Source: Cellulomonas xylanilytica
GTDB lineage: Bacteria; Actinomycetota; Actinomycetes; Actinomycetales; Cellulomonadaceae
Assembly: GCF_007989805.1 (NCBI RefSeq)
Contig: NZ_BJUB01000013.1
Coordinates: 1-64,000, forward strand
DNA: 64,000 nucleotides
Direction: 5' to 3'
The notes under the pieces were generated by a model that worked only from the letters and a program-made list of their open reading frames with translations, was not told the origin of the DNA and did no database searches. This document shows positions 9,291 to 17,641 of this stretch, piece after piece. Made by a program: the position numbers and the translations under genes. Numbering within the stretch: position 1 is the stretch's first letter; each line of letters opens with the position of its first letter.

Positions 9291-12053
9291 TCAGCTGCCG
9301 ACGCAGGTGAGCACGGGAGCCGGGGCTCCCGACGTGGTCGTGCCGTGCAGCCCGAACGACGTCGAGGCCGACGGTGCGAGCGAGCCGTTGTAGGGCTGGT
9401 TCGCCGCCGTCTGCGTGCCGCCGCTGCGGGTGAAGGCGGCGTTCCAGCCGTTGGCCAGCTGCGCACCGGCGGGCCAGGCCCACGTGACCTGCCAGCCGCG
9501 CAACGGAGCCGTCCCGGTGGACCGCACCGTGACCGTCGCCGTGAACCCGCTGCCCCAGCTGTTGTCCGTGCGCCAGGTCGCCGTGCACGCCGTCGCCGTG
9601 CCCGTGGACCCCGGCTGCGTCGTCGCCGTCACCGCGGCGGACGCCGCCGAGACGTTGCCGGCAGCGTCCCGCGCGCGGACCGTGTACGAGTACGCGGTCG
9701 ACGCCGCGAGGCCCGTGTCGGTGTACCTGGTGCCGGTCGCCGTCGCGACCCGGGTGGTGCCGCGGTAGACGTCGTAGCCCGTCACCCCGACGTCGTCCGT
9801 CGCGGCCGCCCAGGAGAGCGGGACCGACGTGGTCGTCGTCGTGCCGGCGGTGAGCCCTGCCGGGACCGTGGGCGCGGTCGTGTCGACCGGCGCCGAGGCG
9901 GTCGTCGCGGTCGCGGTCGCCGAGGTCGACGACACGTTGCCCGCCGCGTCCCGCGCGCGGACCGCGTAGGAGTACGCGGTGCCCGGTGCGAGGCCGGTGT
10001 CGGTGAACGTCGTGCCGGCGGTGGTGCCGACGAGCGTGCCGCCGCGCAGCACGTCGTAGCCGGTCACGCCCACCGCGTCGGTCGACGCCGTCCACGCCAG
10101 CGACGCGGTCGTCGTCGTGGTGCCGGAGACGGTCAGCCCGGTCGGTGCCGAGGGGGCCGTCACGTCACCCCCGCCGGTCGACCACGTCAGGCCGGCGCCG
10201 AGCGGGAAGAGCGGCGTCTGCCCGTCGCCGGCATTGACGGGCTGCTGCGTCGCGGAGGCCGGCCACGTGACCGGCAGCTTCCCTGTCGGCGCCACCGTGC
10301 CGAACAGCACGTCCGCGACGCCCGCACCCTCGCTGCCCGGCAGCCACGCGGCGTCGAACGCGCTGACCCACGGCAGCACCCCCGAGATGTCGAGGGGCCG
10401 CCCGGAGACCAGCACGGCGACCGTCGGGACACCCGAGGTCCGGATGCGCTGGAGCGCCGCCGTGTCGGTGGCGTCGAGCGAGAGACCGCTCGGCCGGTCG
10501 CCCTGGCCCTCGGCGTACGGCGTCTCGCCGATGACGGCGACGGCCACCGAGCAGGACGCGTCGACGTTGCTCGCGTCCGCGGCGAACGTCGTCGTCCGAC
10601 CGCCGGCCAGGACCTGCTGGATGCCCTGCAGGATCGTCGTGCCCGGCACGGTCGCGCCGCTCGCACCCTGCCAGCTCAGGGTCCAGCCGCCGCTCTGGTT
10701 GCCGATGTCGTTCGCGTTCCTGCCGGCGACGCAGACCTTGCCGCCGGTCGTCGCCAGGGGCAGGACGCCCGTGTTCTTCAGGATCACCTGCGACTTCTGC
10801 ACCGCCGTCCGGGCGAGCGTCCGGTGCGCCGCGCTGCCGACCGTCGAGGCGTACGAGCGGTCGGCGTACGGCCGCTCGAACAGCCCGAGGTCGAACTTCT
10901 GCGTGAGGATCCGGCTGACGGCGTCGTCGACGCGCGCCGTCGGGATGGCACCGTTCTGCACCCCCTGCCGCAGGTACGTCAGGAACGTCCTGTACTCGTT
11001 GGGCACCATCACCATGTCGATGCCGGCGTTCACCGACGTCACGACCTCCTGGGCGGTGAAGCCGCGGGCGCCGTCGAGCTGGTCGATCGCCGCCCAGTCG
11101 GACACCACGATGCCGTCGAACCCGAGCTCACCCTTGAGCACGTCCGTCAGCAGGTAGCGGTTGCCGTGCATCTTGACGCCGTTCCAGCTGCTGTAGGACA
11201 CCATCACCGAGCCGACGCCCTTGTCGATCGCGGCCCGGAACGGCGGAAGGTGGATCGCCCGGAGCTCCGCCTCGGTGGCCCGCACGTCACCCTGGTCGTC
11301 GCCGAGCGCCGTGCCGCCGTCGCCCAGGTAGTGCTTGGCCGTCGCCAGCACGGAGGCCGGTCCGCCGAGCCGCTCGCCCTGGAAGCCGGTGACCATCGTC
11401 GCCATCGACGACGGGATCGCCGGGTCCTCGCCGAACGACTCGTACGTGCGCCCCCACCGGTCGTCGCGCGCCACGCACAGGCAGGGCGCGAACGTCCAGT
11501 CCACGCCCGTGGCGGAGACCTCCTCCGCGACGGCCCGGCCGATGTCCTGCACGAGCGCCGAGTCGCGCGTCGCGCCCAGCCCGATGTTGTGCGGGTAGAT
11601 CGTCGCGCCGAGCGCGTTGTTGTTGCCGTGCACGGCGTCGATCCCGTACAGCATCGGGATCTGCAGCGGCGTCGCCATCGCCCCGCGCTGGAGGCCGTCG
11701 TAGAGGTCCGCCCAGCCCGCCGTGGTGTTGGACGACGGTGCCGAGCCCCCGCCCGAGAGCACCGACCCCAGCCGGTACGTCGTCATGTCCGACGGGCTCA
11801 CCACCGCACGCTCGGCCTGCGTCATCTGGCCGATCTTCTCGTCGAGCGTCATCCGGCCGAGCAGGTCCGCGACACGCGTCGCCGTCGGCAGCGTCGCGTC
11901 CTGGTAGGGCGCACCGGAGGCCTGCGCCGGCGAGCCGGCGAGCGCGACACCCAGCCCGGAGGCCGTCAGCGCGACCGCGAGCGCCATCGACGTCCCACGT
12001 CGGCGCCGCCGTCCGGTGCCGGCGGGTGCGTCGGGCAGCGCAGAGCGAGACAT
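9291..12053 (-). CDS. secreted GH3 glycosidase (beta-glucosidase-like) with two FnIII domains and CBM2
   Basis: This 920-residue exported enzyme starts at ATG 12053, eight bases after GAAGGAG. The signal peptide (about 1-45) ends near PAQASG. The GH3 N-domain (about 55-380) has KHYLGDGG and the nucleophile D319 in GIVVSDW; the GH3 C-domain follows to about 625. Two fibronectin type III repeats (about 632-717 and 722-808) share VGVTGYDV and RARDAAGNVS. A CBM2 (about 818-920; NSWGSGFTATV, NGWNAAF) ends the protein and implies binding to cellulose or xylan. The likely role is removal of glucose or xylose from beta-linked oligomers. A LacI-like box lies 90 bp upstream. Confidence 0.95.
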   Translation of the reverse strand: MSRSALPDAPAGTGRRRRRGTSMALAVALTASGLGVALAGSPAQASGAPYQDATLPTATRVADLLGRMTLDEKIGQMTQAERAVVSPSDMTTYRLGSVLSGGGSAPSSNTTAGWADLYDGLQRGAMATPLQIPMLYGIDAVHGNNNALGATIYPHNIGLGATRDSALVQDIGRAVAEEVSATGVDWTFAPCLCVARDDRWGRTYESFGEDPAIPSSMATMVTGFQGERLGGPASVLATAKHYLGDGGTALGDDQGDVRATEAELRAIHLPPFRAAIDKGVGSVMVSYSSWNGVKMHGNRYLLTDVLKGELGFDGIVVSDWAAIDQLDGARGFTAQEVVTSVNAGIDMVMVPNEYRTFLTYLRQGVQNGAIPTARVDDAVSRILTQKFDLGLFERPYADRSYASTVGSAAHRTLARTAVQKSQVILKNTGVLPLATTGGKVCVAGRNANDIGNQSGGWTLSWQGASGATVPGTTILQGIQQVLAGGRTTTFAADASNVDASCSVAVAVIGETPYAEGQGDRPSGLSLDATDTAALQRIRTSGVPTVAVLVSGRPLDISGVLPWVSAFDAAWLPGSEGAGVADVLFGTVAPTGKLPVTWPASATQQPVNAGDGQTPLFPLGAGLTWSTGGGDVTAPSAPTGLTVSGTTTTTASLAWTASTDAVGVTGYDVLRGGTLVGTTAGTTFTDTGLAPGTAYSYAVRARDAAGNVSSTSATATATTASAPVDTTAPTVPAGLTAGTTTTTSVPLSWAAATDDVGVTGYDVYRGTTRVATATGTRYTDTGLAASTAYSYTVRARDAAGNVSAASAAVTATTQPGSTGTATACTATWRTDNSWGSGFTATVTVRSTGTAPLRGWQVTWAWPAGAQLANGWNAAFTRSGGTQTAANQPYNGSLAPSASTSFGLHGTTTSGAPAPVLTCVGS

Positions 12054-12142
12054 CGAGCGACTCCTTCGTCGGGCCGGTCCGGCCCGTCGTCGGGCCGCGG
12101 CTGCACCGATGATCCGGCGCGCGCGCCGGCGCCACCAGGACG

Positions 12143-12152
12143 GAATCGTTTC
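12143..12152 (-). promoter_or_regulatory. LacI-like box GAAACGATTC upstream of the GH3 gene
   Basis: On the minus strand GAAACGATTC is a near-palindrome of the LacI-family GAAACGTTTC kind, 90 bp upstream of the GH3 start. The identical 10-mer lies 76 bp before the LPMO gene (36236-36245). It abuts the end of the lipoprotein gene. Confidence 0.4.
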
Positions 12153-12159
12153 GCAGACC

Positions 12160-12507
12160 TCAGTCCGTGCTCGGCAGCACGTCCACCCCGGCCTCACACA
12201 CCCGCACGACCTCGTACGTGGTGCCCTCCGCGTCGAAGGTCGTGCCCACCGAGACGTCCTCCCGCAGCGGCTCCTCGAGGGACGGCGCCGTCACGCTGAG
12301 GTCGGCCGTCGGCGGGGAGGCGGCCATGTCCACCTCGGCCGCGACGGCTCGCCCGCCGCCCGACAGCGGTGTCGGGACCATCACCGCGATGCGCTCGGCG
12401 GCCTCGTGCACCTCGCCCACGCAGTCCGGGGGGTCGGTCGGCTCGGTGCACCCGGCCAGGACGAGGAGGCACACCGCTGCCACCGGCACGACCTGTCGCG
12501 CTCTCAC
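12160..12507 (-). CDS. small lipoprotein, last gene of the WXG100/calpain operon
   Basis: A 115-residue protein starting at a GTG that overlaps the upstream stop by 4 bp (GTGA). It has a type II signal peptide with lipobox LVLAGC, so mature protein begins at Cys20 and is membrane-anchored outside the cell. The remainder is a small, acidic, probably beta-rich domain with two further Cys that could pair (PPDCVGEV and VVRVCEAG). I do not recognise the family. As the exported, membrane-bound partner at the end of an operon with a WXG100-like protein and a calpain-like protease, it could be an immunity protein, chaperone or inhibitor. That is inference from position only. Confidence 0.75.
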   Translation of the reverse strand: MRARQVVPVAAVCLLVLAGCTEPTDPPDCVGEVHEAAERIAVMVPTPLSGGGRAVAAEVDMAASPPTADLSVTAPSLEEPLREDVSVGTTFDAEGTTYEVVRVCEAGVDVLPSTD

Positions 12508-12752
12508 GTCGCCGCCTCGAGGTCGACGCGGGGGCGGGGCGACGCCTCGACGCGCACCACCGTCCAGGCGAGCCCGGCGAGCTCGACGTGGTCGCCGAGG
12601 CGGAGCTCGTGCTCGACCGTGCGACGGTTCCGCACCACGCCGACGGTGGCGACGGGTGGGTCGTCGCTGACCTCCTTGAGCGCCAGAGCGACTGCCGCGT
12701 CGCCCTCGCCGAGCCGGTACGGGATGCCGGGGCGGACGGTCAGCCGGGTCAC
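12504..12752 (-). CDS. 82-aa hypothetical protein between calpain-like protease and lipoprotein
   Basis: It starts at GTG 12752, overlapping the protease stop by 4 bp (GTGA), and its own stop overlaps the lipoprotein start in the same way, so the three are translationally coupled. No signal peptide or membrane segment is seen. The sequence is mostly predicted beta strand with alternating hydrophobics (HELRLGDHVELAGLAWTVVRV), like a small beta-barrel or SH3-sized domain. I do not recognise a family. Its position suggests a cytoplasmic partner or inhibitor of the protease. Confidence 0.75.
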   Translation of the reverse strand: MTRLTVRPGIPYRLGEGDAAVALALKEVSDDPPVATVGVVRNRRTVEHELRLGDHVELAGLAWTVVRVEASPRPRVDLEAAT

Positions 12753-14218
12753 GGGGTGCCTCCCAGGTCGATGGCCTGGGGAGAGTCGAAGTGCGCCTCG
12801 AACTCGGCCGGGGTGAGCCGCAGCGGCTCGTAGTCGTCGCCCCAGGGGTTGGCCAGCAGGACGTGGTCGTCGGTGATCTCGGTGACGTAGTAGACGTGCC
12901 GCCCGAAGTACCCGGCCTGCAGGTGCTCCGGCACGTCGTCCTTGTCGTCGGAGGACGCCACGATGACCGGCGAGCCGGAGTCGAAGGCGCTCTGCACGTC
13001 CTCGAAGCTCACGTCGAGCCCACGGGACTCGTTCCCGGAGACGTACGGGGGCGCCTTCTCGGTCCAGTCCCACTCCAGCGCGCCGTACGTGCCCTGCTCG
13101 GACCGGTCGTAGAGCGGGTCGCCGTCCTTCCCGTCGGGGGCGCCGCCCTTGTCTCCCTCGTAGAGCAGCGCGAACGCCTTCTCGTAGTAGGCCGGCCACA
13201 GCTCGCCGTCGCCGTGCGCACCGAGCGGCGTGCCGTCGTCGGCCAGCGGGAGCTCGCGCGTCATCGTCACCCAGCGCTCCGTCCCGTCGCGGTCCCAGAG
13301 CCGCACGGAGATGGTGCCGTTGGGGTTCTCCCGGATGTTGCGGGCGATGAGGTCAGGATCCATCTGCGTCGACGCCGCCAGGCTGGCGATGAACCAGCAG
13401 TCGCCCAACCGCCCCTGGTAGACGTCCGTGCTGGACACCCCGTCGGCGAACAGCGGACCCTCGGGGACCCCGTACGTGATGCCGCTCGCGTCCTCGCCGG
13501 TCTGCGGGTTGGCGCCGTCCAGGAAGACGTCGGTGGTGTCGAAGCCCGGCGTCATCCACGGGAAGGCGGACGCCACGTCGTCCAGGTGCGTCGGCCCGGC
13601 GAGGGACAGCAGCGTGCTGGCCAGGGCGATGCGCTCTCCCACGGGGAGGCCGTTGTGGTCGAACGGCGACCACCCGGAGTCGGAGGTGTCCGCGACGGCG
13701 TCGCCGAAGGCCCGGAGGTCGTCGGCGGAGGCGTCGTCCAGGAACAGGTCGAGCTCGGCTGCCGTGAGGCCGGCGAGCAGGTCGGCGATCCGACGGAGGT
13801 CGTCACGGTTGCCGTTGATGCCCGCGTCCAGGTCGGCGAGCCCACGGAGCGCGTCGAGCGCGTCCTGGACGGTGGTCGCGTCGGGCGGCGGGGCGTCCTC
13901 GAACGCGAGGTGGGCGTGCACGTGGTGCCCGTCCTCGAACAGGACCCGGCAGGCCTCGAGGTGGTCGCACCTGCGCTCGATGCTGCCGGCCACCTCCGGC
14001 AGCGACCAGGCCAGCGACGACGGCAGCCCCCACGGGAGGAAGCCCTGCGTCCGACGCAGCGCCGGGCTGCTGGTGGCGGGCCGGCCGCGCAGCGCCCTCT
14101 CGGCGTCGTCGAGGACCGCTGCGACGTCGCGGCGGAGGTCGCCGACGCTCGACCCCGTCCGGCGCAGGTGGACGGCGAACGTCCGCAGGCGTTCGACGTC
14201 GAACCCGGTGTAGCTCAT
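12749..14218 (-). CDS. calpain-family (C2) cysteine protease with helical WXG-like N-terminal domain
   Basis: A 489-residue protein whose ATG overlaps the upstream WXG100-like gene (ATGA). Residues 1-110 are helical and Arg/Leu-rich (GFDVERLRTFAVHLRR), resembling the WXG/LXG-type leaders of type VII effectors. A helical middle region runs to about 245. The catalytic domain (about 260-489) is of calpain type: Cys274 in GRLGDCWFIASLAA, His441 in GRHVYYVTEI and Asn457 in ANPWGDD. No Sec signal is present. The catalytic triad appears complete, so protease activity is likely. The substrate is unknown. Context (WXG100 partner, small protein, lipoprotein) suggests an exported effector or an internally controlled processing enzyme. 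Confidence 0.85.
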   Translation of the reverse strand: MSYTGFDVERLRTFAVHLRRTGSSVGDLRRDVAAVLDDAERALRGRPATSSPALRRTQGFLPWGLPSSLAWSLPEVAGSIERRCDHLEACRVLFEDGHHVHAHLAFEDAPPPDATTVQDALDALRGLADLDAGINGNRDDLRRIADLLAGLTAAELDLFLDDASADDLRAFGDAVADTSDSGWSPFDHNGLPVGERIALASTLLSLAGPTHLDDVASAFPWMTPGFDTTDVFLDGANPQTGEDASGITYGVPEGPLFADGVSSTDVYQGRLGDCWFIASLAASTQMDPDLIARNIRENPNGTISVRLWDRDGTERWVTMTRELPLADDGTPLGAHGDGELWPAYYEKAFALLYEGDKGGAPDGKDGDPLYDRSEQGTYGALEWDWTEKAPPYVSGNESRGLDVSFEDVQSAFDSGSPVIVASSDDKDDVPEHLQAGYFGRHVYYVTEITDDHVLLANPWGDDYEPLRLTPAEFEAHFDSPQAIDLGGTP

Positions 14219-14544
14219 ACGGCTCCCGCCGGCGCGGCCGCCGCGCGCTCCACCTCGTCGGCGAGGTCCTCCAGGCGCTGCGCCTCGGTGATCCAGGAGC
14301 CCGTGTCCGCCACCAGGTCCTCGGCCATCCGCTGGAGCGCGTCGCGCTGCTCCTCGAGGACGGCCGTCGTGTCCCGGGCGTAGGTGCCGTACCAGAGGCC
14401 GGCCGACCGGGCGGTCTCGACGTCGGCGTCCAGGCGCGTCCCGAGCGAGCCCGCGATGCGCCGACCCCGGTCCGCCGCATCACGCAGCGCGGACGCGCGC
14501 CGGCGCAACGACGCTGCACTCTCCCCGTCGGTGAGGGGCAACAT
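14215..14544 (-). CDS. WXG100-like helical protein
   Basis: A 109-residue, almost entirely helical protein with a WYG turn in the middle (AGLWYGTYARD), as in WXG100/ESX substrates, which form a helix-turn-helix hairpin about 100 residues long. The start at 14544 is preceded by GAGGGAG. It overlaps the calpain-like gene by 4 bp, so they are co-translated and probably form a pair whose partner helices lie in that protein's N-terminus. WXG100 proteins are exported by type VII secretion systems. No secretion ATPase or membrane component is present in this window, so export is unproven. The assignment rests on size, helicity and the WxG motif. Confidence 0.65.
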   Translation of the reverse strand: MLPLTDGESAASLRRRASALRDAADRGRRIAGSLGTRLDADVETARSAGLWYGTYARDTTAVLEEQRDALQRMAEDLVADTGSWITEAQRLEDLADEVERAAAAPAGAV

Positions 14545-14609
14545 GGCGATCTCCCTCGTCAGCGCTGCGCGGTGCCGGTCACCTTACCGGGGAGCCGCGG
14601 CCTGCTCGC

Positions 14610-14615
14610 TAGCAT
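14610..14615 (+). promoter_or_regulatory. -10 box TAGCAT, leaderless start
   Basis: TAGCAT lies 6 bases before the ATG at 14622; no ribosome site is present. Confidence 0.55.
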
Positions 14616-14621
14616 CGATCG

Positions 14622-15080
14622 ATGACCATCACGCTCGAGAACGTCGGCATCGCCGTCCGCGACCTCGAGGCGACGATCGCCTTCTTCACCGACCTCGGCC
14701 TCACGGTCGTCGGCCGCGACACGGTCAGCGGTGAGTGGACCGACACCGCTGTCGGCCTCGACGGCAACCACGCGAAGATCGCGATGCTCCAGACGCCCGA
14801 CGGCCACGGCCGGCTCGAGCTCTTCGAGTACCTCCACCCGGACGCCATCGAGACCGAGCCCACCCGTCCGAACGAGATCGGCATGCACCGCGTCGCCTTC
14901 TCGGTCGACGACCTCGACGAGGCCCTCGAGATCGCCGCCCGGCACGGCTGCTTCCCGCTCCGTGGCGTGGCGACGTACCAGGACGTCTACAGGCTCACCT
15001 ACGTCCGCGGACCGAGCGGCATCCTGGTGATGCTCGCCCAGGCGCTGCGCTCCGACCCGACAGGGGTCAGTGCTCGCTGA
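14622..15080 (+). CDS. VOC family protein (glyoxalase I-like)
   Basis: A 152-residue single VOC-fold protein with the typical start (LENVGIAVRDLEATIAFFTDLGL), a central GRLELFEYL strand and a GMHRVAFSVDDLDEAL second half-module. The His in MHRVAF and Glu residues in the paired strands could form the metal site. Its substrate is unknown. It starts from a leaderless TAGCAT box, is divergent from the WXG100/calpain operon, and its 3' end overlaps the convergent ANTAR gene by 14 bp. Confidence 0.87.
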   Translation: MTITLENVGIAVRDLEATIAFFTDLGLTVVGRDTVSGEWTDTAVGLDGNHAKIAMLQTPDGHGRLELFEYLHPDAIETEPTRPNEIGMHRVAFSVDDLDEALEIAARHGCFPLRGVATYQDVYRLTYVRGPSGILVMLAQALRSDPTGVSAR

Positions 15081-15723
15081 CCAGGGTCTTCGCGTACGCG
15101 CCGACCGTGACGCCCGCGCGTGCTGCTGCCGCCACCAGCCCACGTCGAGCGACGTAGCCGTCGATCCCGTCCCGCGCCATCAGGTAGCCGACCGCCAGCT
15201 CCACGGCCTTCGTCTCCGCCAGGCGTTCCGGACCGTCGCGGGCGTCGTCGAGGCTCCGCATCGGCAGGTCGTCGTTCAGCACCGCAGTCTGCGCCGGTGC
15301 ACCGACCAGCGCGAGGATCACGTCGGCGTGCGCCGAGAACGCGTCCGGCTCGGTGGCGTAGGCGGTCAGCTGCCCCGTGACGTGCTCGTGGTCGTGCTCG
15401 TGGAACGCCACGGCCAGGCTCGAGGCGCACCGGGACTCGGCGTCACCGGCGCGCTCACGCTGCCAGCGCTCCTCGGACAGCACGTCCCCGCCGTCCGGCT
15501 CCTCGCCGTCCGGGCGCCGCAGCGGGACCGACCGGTCCAGGGCGACACTCGGGTCAGCGAGGGCCACCGTCAGACCGGCCGGCTGCACGCGTAGGCACAC
15601 CGCGACGCACGACGGCACCAGCTGGACGATGAGGGCCGCCCGCAGCAGCAGCGAGTCGGCCAGGCCCGGGGCCTCGGTCCTGAGCTCGTCCAGCACACGC
15701 TGGCTCTCAGGGATGAAGCGCAC
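15067..15723 (-). CDS. ANTAR-domain protein, GAF-like N-terminus (probable RNA-binding antiterminator)
   Basis: A 218-residue protein if translation begins at GTG 15723 (VRFIPESQRVLDELR); an in-frame ATG at 15819 is possible, and neither has a strong ribosome site. The first ~150 residues resemble a degenerate GAF sensor (LLLRAALIVQLVPSCVAVCL). The last ~55 (ETKAVELAVGYLMARDGI) match ANTAR, a three-helix RNA-binding domain that acts in transcription antitermination. Actinobacteria carry many GAF-ANTAR proteins of unknown target. The 3' end overlaps the convergent VOC gene. Confidence 0.7.
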   Translation of the reverse strand: MRFIPESQRVLDELRTEAPGLADSLLLRAALIVQLVPSCVAVCLRVQPAGLTVALADPSVALDRSVPLRRPDGEEPDGGDVLSEERWQRERAGDAESRCASSLAVAFHEHDHEHVTGQLTAYATEPDAFSAHADVILALVGAPAQTAVLNDDLPMRSLDDARDGPERLAETKAVELAVGYLMARDGIDGYVARRGLVAAAARAGVTVGAYAKTLVSEH

Positions 15724-15960
15724 GACGACCCCGCGAGGAGAGGGTGGGCGTGCGCGACGCACGGGTGTGCATGGAACCGTTCCTGGCGGACTGCGAACAT
15801 CCGGCACGTAGCCGTTCATCGCAGACGGTCCGCTCAGGGGGGGAGCGACTCGGATTGGCCGACGACCCTCCCAGCATGCGCTCCCGTGTCAAACCGGGGC
15901 TGCCGGTCCCGCGCCTCCGGAGCGACGCAGCGGTGCGGGTCGCGATGGGATGCTGGCCGC

Positions 15961-16584
15961 ATGCTCGAGGCGCTCACCGGCACAGGCCTGGCCACCGCGG
16001 CCGGTCTCAACGCCTATATCCCGCTGCTGGTCATCGGCGCGCTCGCGCGGTGGACGGATCTCATCAACCCGCCCGCGGGCTGGGAGTGGCTGGCGAACGG
16101 CTGGGTCCTGGCCGTGCTGGCGGTGCTGCTGGCGCTCGAGGTCGTCGCCGACAAGGTCCCCGGCGTCGACTCCGTCAACGACGTCGTGCAGACGGTCGTG
16201 CGGCCCGTCGCGGGTGGCATCGCGTTCGGCGCGGGCTCCAGCTCGCAGACCGCCGTCGTCACGGACCCCGCAGCCTTCGTCGAGTCCGGCCGATGGGTGC
16301 CGATCGTCGTCGGGATCGTCCTGGCACTCGTCGTGCACGGCGCCAAGGCCACCGTCCGTCCCGTCGTCAACGTCGCGACGCTCGGCGCAGGGGCACCCGT
16401 GGCGAGCACCGTCGAGGACGCGACGAGCGTCGGGCTGTCGTTCGCGGCGATCCTGGCGCCGCTGCTGGTCCTCGTCGCGCTGATCGGGCTCGTCGTCGTG
16501 TGGCTCCGCTTCCGCGCCCGGCGCCGTCGCGGCGAGACGGCCGCCGGCGAGGTGTCGGGTTCACCCCCGGTCGATCTCCCGTAG
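15961..16584 (+). CDS. DUF4126-family integral membrane protein
   Basis: A 207-residue protein with four to five hydrophobic segments (near 10-30, 48-68, 118-136 and 155-185), consistent with DUF4126 (LEALTGTGLATAAGLNAYIPLLVIGALARW is typical, as is a PVVNVATLGAGAPVAST segment). Function of the family is unknown. The C-terminus is Arg-rich and probably cytoplasmic. ATG 15961 is preceded by GATGCT at 6 bases, a degenerate version of the leaderless box seen elsewhere here. It converges on the aldo/keto reductase gene with 15 bases between. Confidence 0.8.
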   Translation: MLEALTGTGLATAAGLNAYIPLLVIGALARWTDLINPPAGWEWLANGWVLAVLAVLLALEVVADKVPGVDSVNDVVQTVVRPVAGGIAFGAGSSSQTAVVTDPAAFVESGRWVPIVVGIVLALVVHGAKATVRPVVNVATLGAGAPVASTVEDATSVGLSFAAILAPLLVLVALIGLVVVWLRFRARRRRGETAAGEVSGSPPVDLP

Positions 16585-16599
16585 GCGCTGCGTCTCGGC

Positions 16600-17457
16600 T
16601 CAGCGGTCGCGACGGCTGTTGAGCCAGCTGACCATCGCGGGGTCGCGATGGTCGAAGGCCACGCTCTTGCCGGTCTCCAGGGTGGCGATGCGGTCCATCT
16701 GGTCGTCGGTGAGCTCGAAGTCGAAGACGTCGATGTTCTCGGCCATGCGCTCCTGCTTGGCGGACTTGGGGATGACGACGACGCCGCGCTGGACGAGCCA
16801 GCGCAAGGTCACCTGGGCCACGGACCTGCCGTGCACCTGGCCGATCTCGGTGAGTACCGGGTTGGTGAAGATGTCGTTCTTGCCCTCAGCGAGGGGGCCC
16901 CAGGACTCGATCTGGATGCCCCGCTCGGCCATGACCTGCTGGTCGGTGGTGCGCTGGTGGAAGGGGTGGGTCTCGATCTGGTTGACCGCCGGGACGACCT
17001 CGTTGTGGTCGACGAGGTCCACGAGCCGGTCGGGGTGGAAGTTGGAGACCCCGATCGCGCGCACGACTCCCTGCCGGTTCAGGTCCTGCATGGCGCGCCA
17101 CGAGGAGTAGTAGTCACCGAGCGGCTGGTGGATCAGGTACAGATCGAGCCGGTCCAGGCCGAGCTTGCTCAATGACGACTCGAAGGCGCGCTCGGTCCCG
17201 TCCTCACCGCCGTCGTGGATCCACAGCTTGGTGGTGACGAACAGCTCGTCGCGGGGGATGCCGCTGGCGGCGATGGCGCGGCCGACGGCCTCCTCGTTGC
17301 CGTAGGCGGCGGCGGTGTCGATGTGCCGGTACCCGGTCGCGAGCGCGTCGGTGACGACGCGTTCGGTCTCCTCGGCCGGCACTCGGAAGACCCCGAAGCC
17401 GAGGATCGGCATCGTGACGCCGTTGTTCAGGGTGACCGTGGGGATCTCGATGGACAT
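16600..17457 (-). CDS. aldo/keto reductase
   Basis: A 285-residue TIM-barrel oxidoreductase with the complete catalytic tetrad: D47 and Y52 in [13 protein letters not shown]77 in VTTKLW and H110 in YLIHQP. The NADPH-binding C-terminal segment has [16 protein letters not shown]. Its closest type is the 2,5-diketo-gluconate reductase / morphine dehydrogenase-like group, which reduces diverse aldehydes and ketones. GAAGGG precedes the ATG. It is divergent from an MmyB-type regulator that probably controls it, and the flavodoxin following the regulator completes a redox module. Confidence 0.93.
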   Translation of the reverse strand: MSIEIPTVTLNNGVTMPILGFGVFRVPAEETERVVTDALATGYRHIDTAAAYGNEEAVGRAIAASGIPRDELFVTTKLWIHDGGEDGTERAFESSLSKLGLDRLDLYLIHQPLGDYYSSWRAMQDLNRQGVVRAIGVSNFHPDRLVDLVDHNEVVPAVNQIETHPFHQRTTDQQVMAERGIQIESWGPLAEGKNDIFTNPVLTEIGQVHGRSVAQVTLRWLVQRGVVVIPKSAKQERMAENIDVFDFELTDDQMDRIATLETGKSVAFDHRDPAMVSWLNSRRDR

Positions 17458-17579
17458 GGATGAAGCCCTTCGTCGTGTCGGTGCTCGCCCGTGTCGGGGC
17501 GGGTGTGGGTCGAGCCGCGACGTTCCGCACGCACGTCCACCTGACCACCACATCACCGGATCCGCGCGGCAGGAACGCA

Positions 17580-17601
17580 CTGCCGAGACGTGTACTGCCA
17601 G
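17580..17601. promoter_or_regulatory. candidate MmyB-type operator, second copy
   Basis: CTGCCGAG and TGCCAG flank ACGTGTAC. Eighteen of 22 positions match the palindrome at 6789-6810, and both lie in the divergent region in front of an MmyB-type regulator. Confidence 0.6.
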
Positions 17602-17628
17602 GTCGTGGCTACCGGGCTCGGGCCGACC

Positions 17629-17634
17629 TACCGT
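17629..17634 (+). promoter_or_regulatory. -10 box TACCGT, leaderless start
   Basis: TACCGT lies 7 bases before ATG 17642. The whole TACCGTCG-to-ATGGAC segment is nearly identical to that before the paralogue at 6866. Confidence 0.55.
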
Positions 17635-17641
17635 CGAGGGC

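Noticed and set aside
12160-14544. Calling the locus a complete type VII secretion system
   Set aside because: No secretion ATPase, EccB/C/D/E or mycosin is present; only substrate-like proteins are seen.
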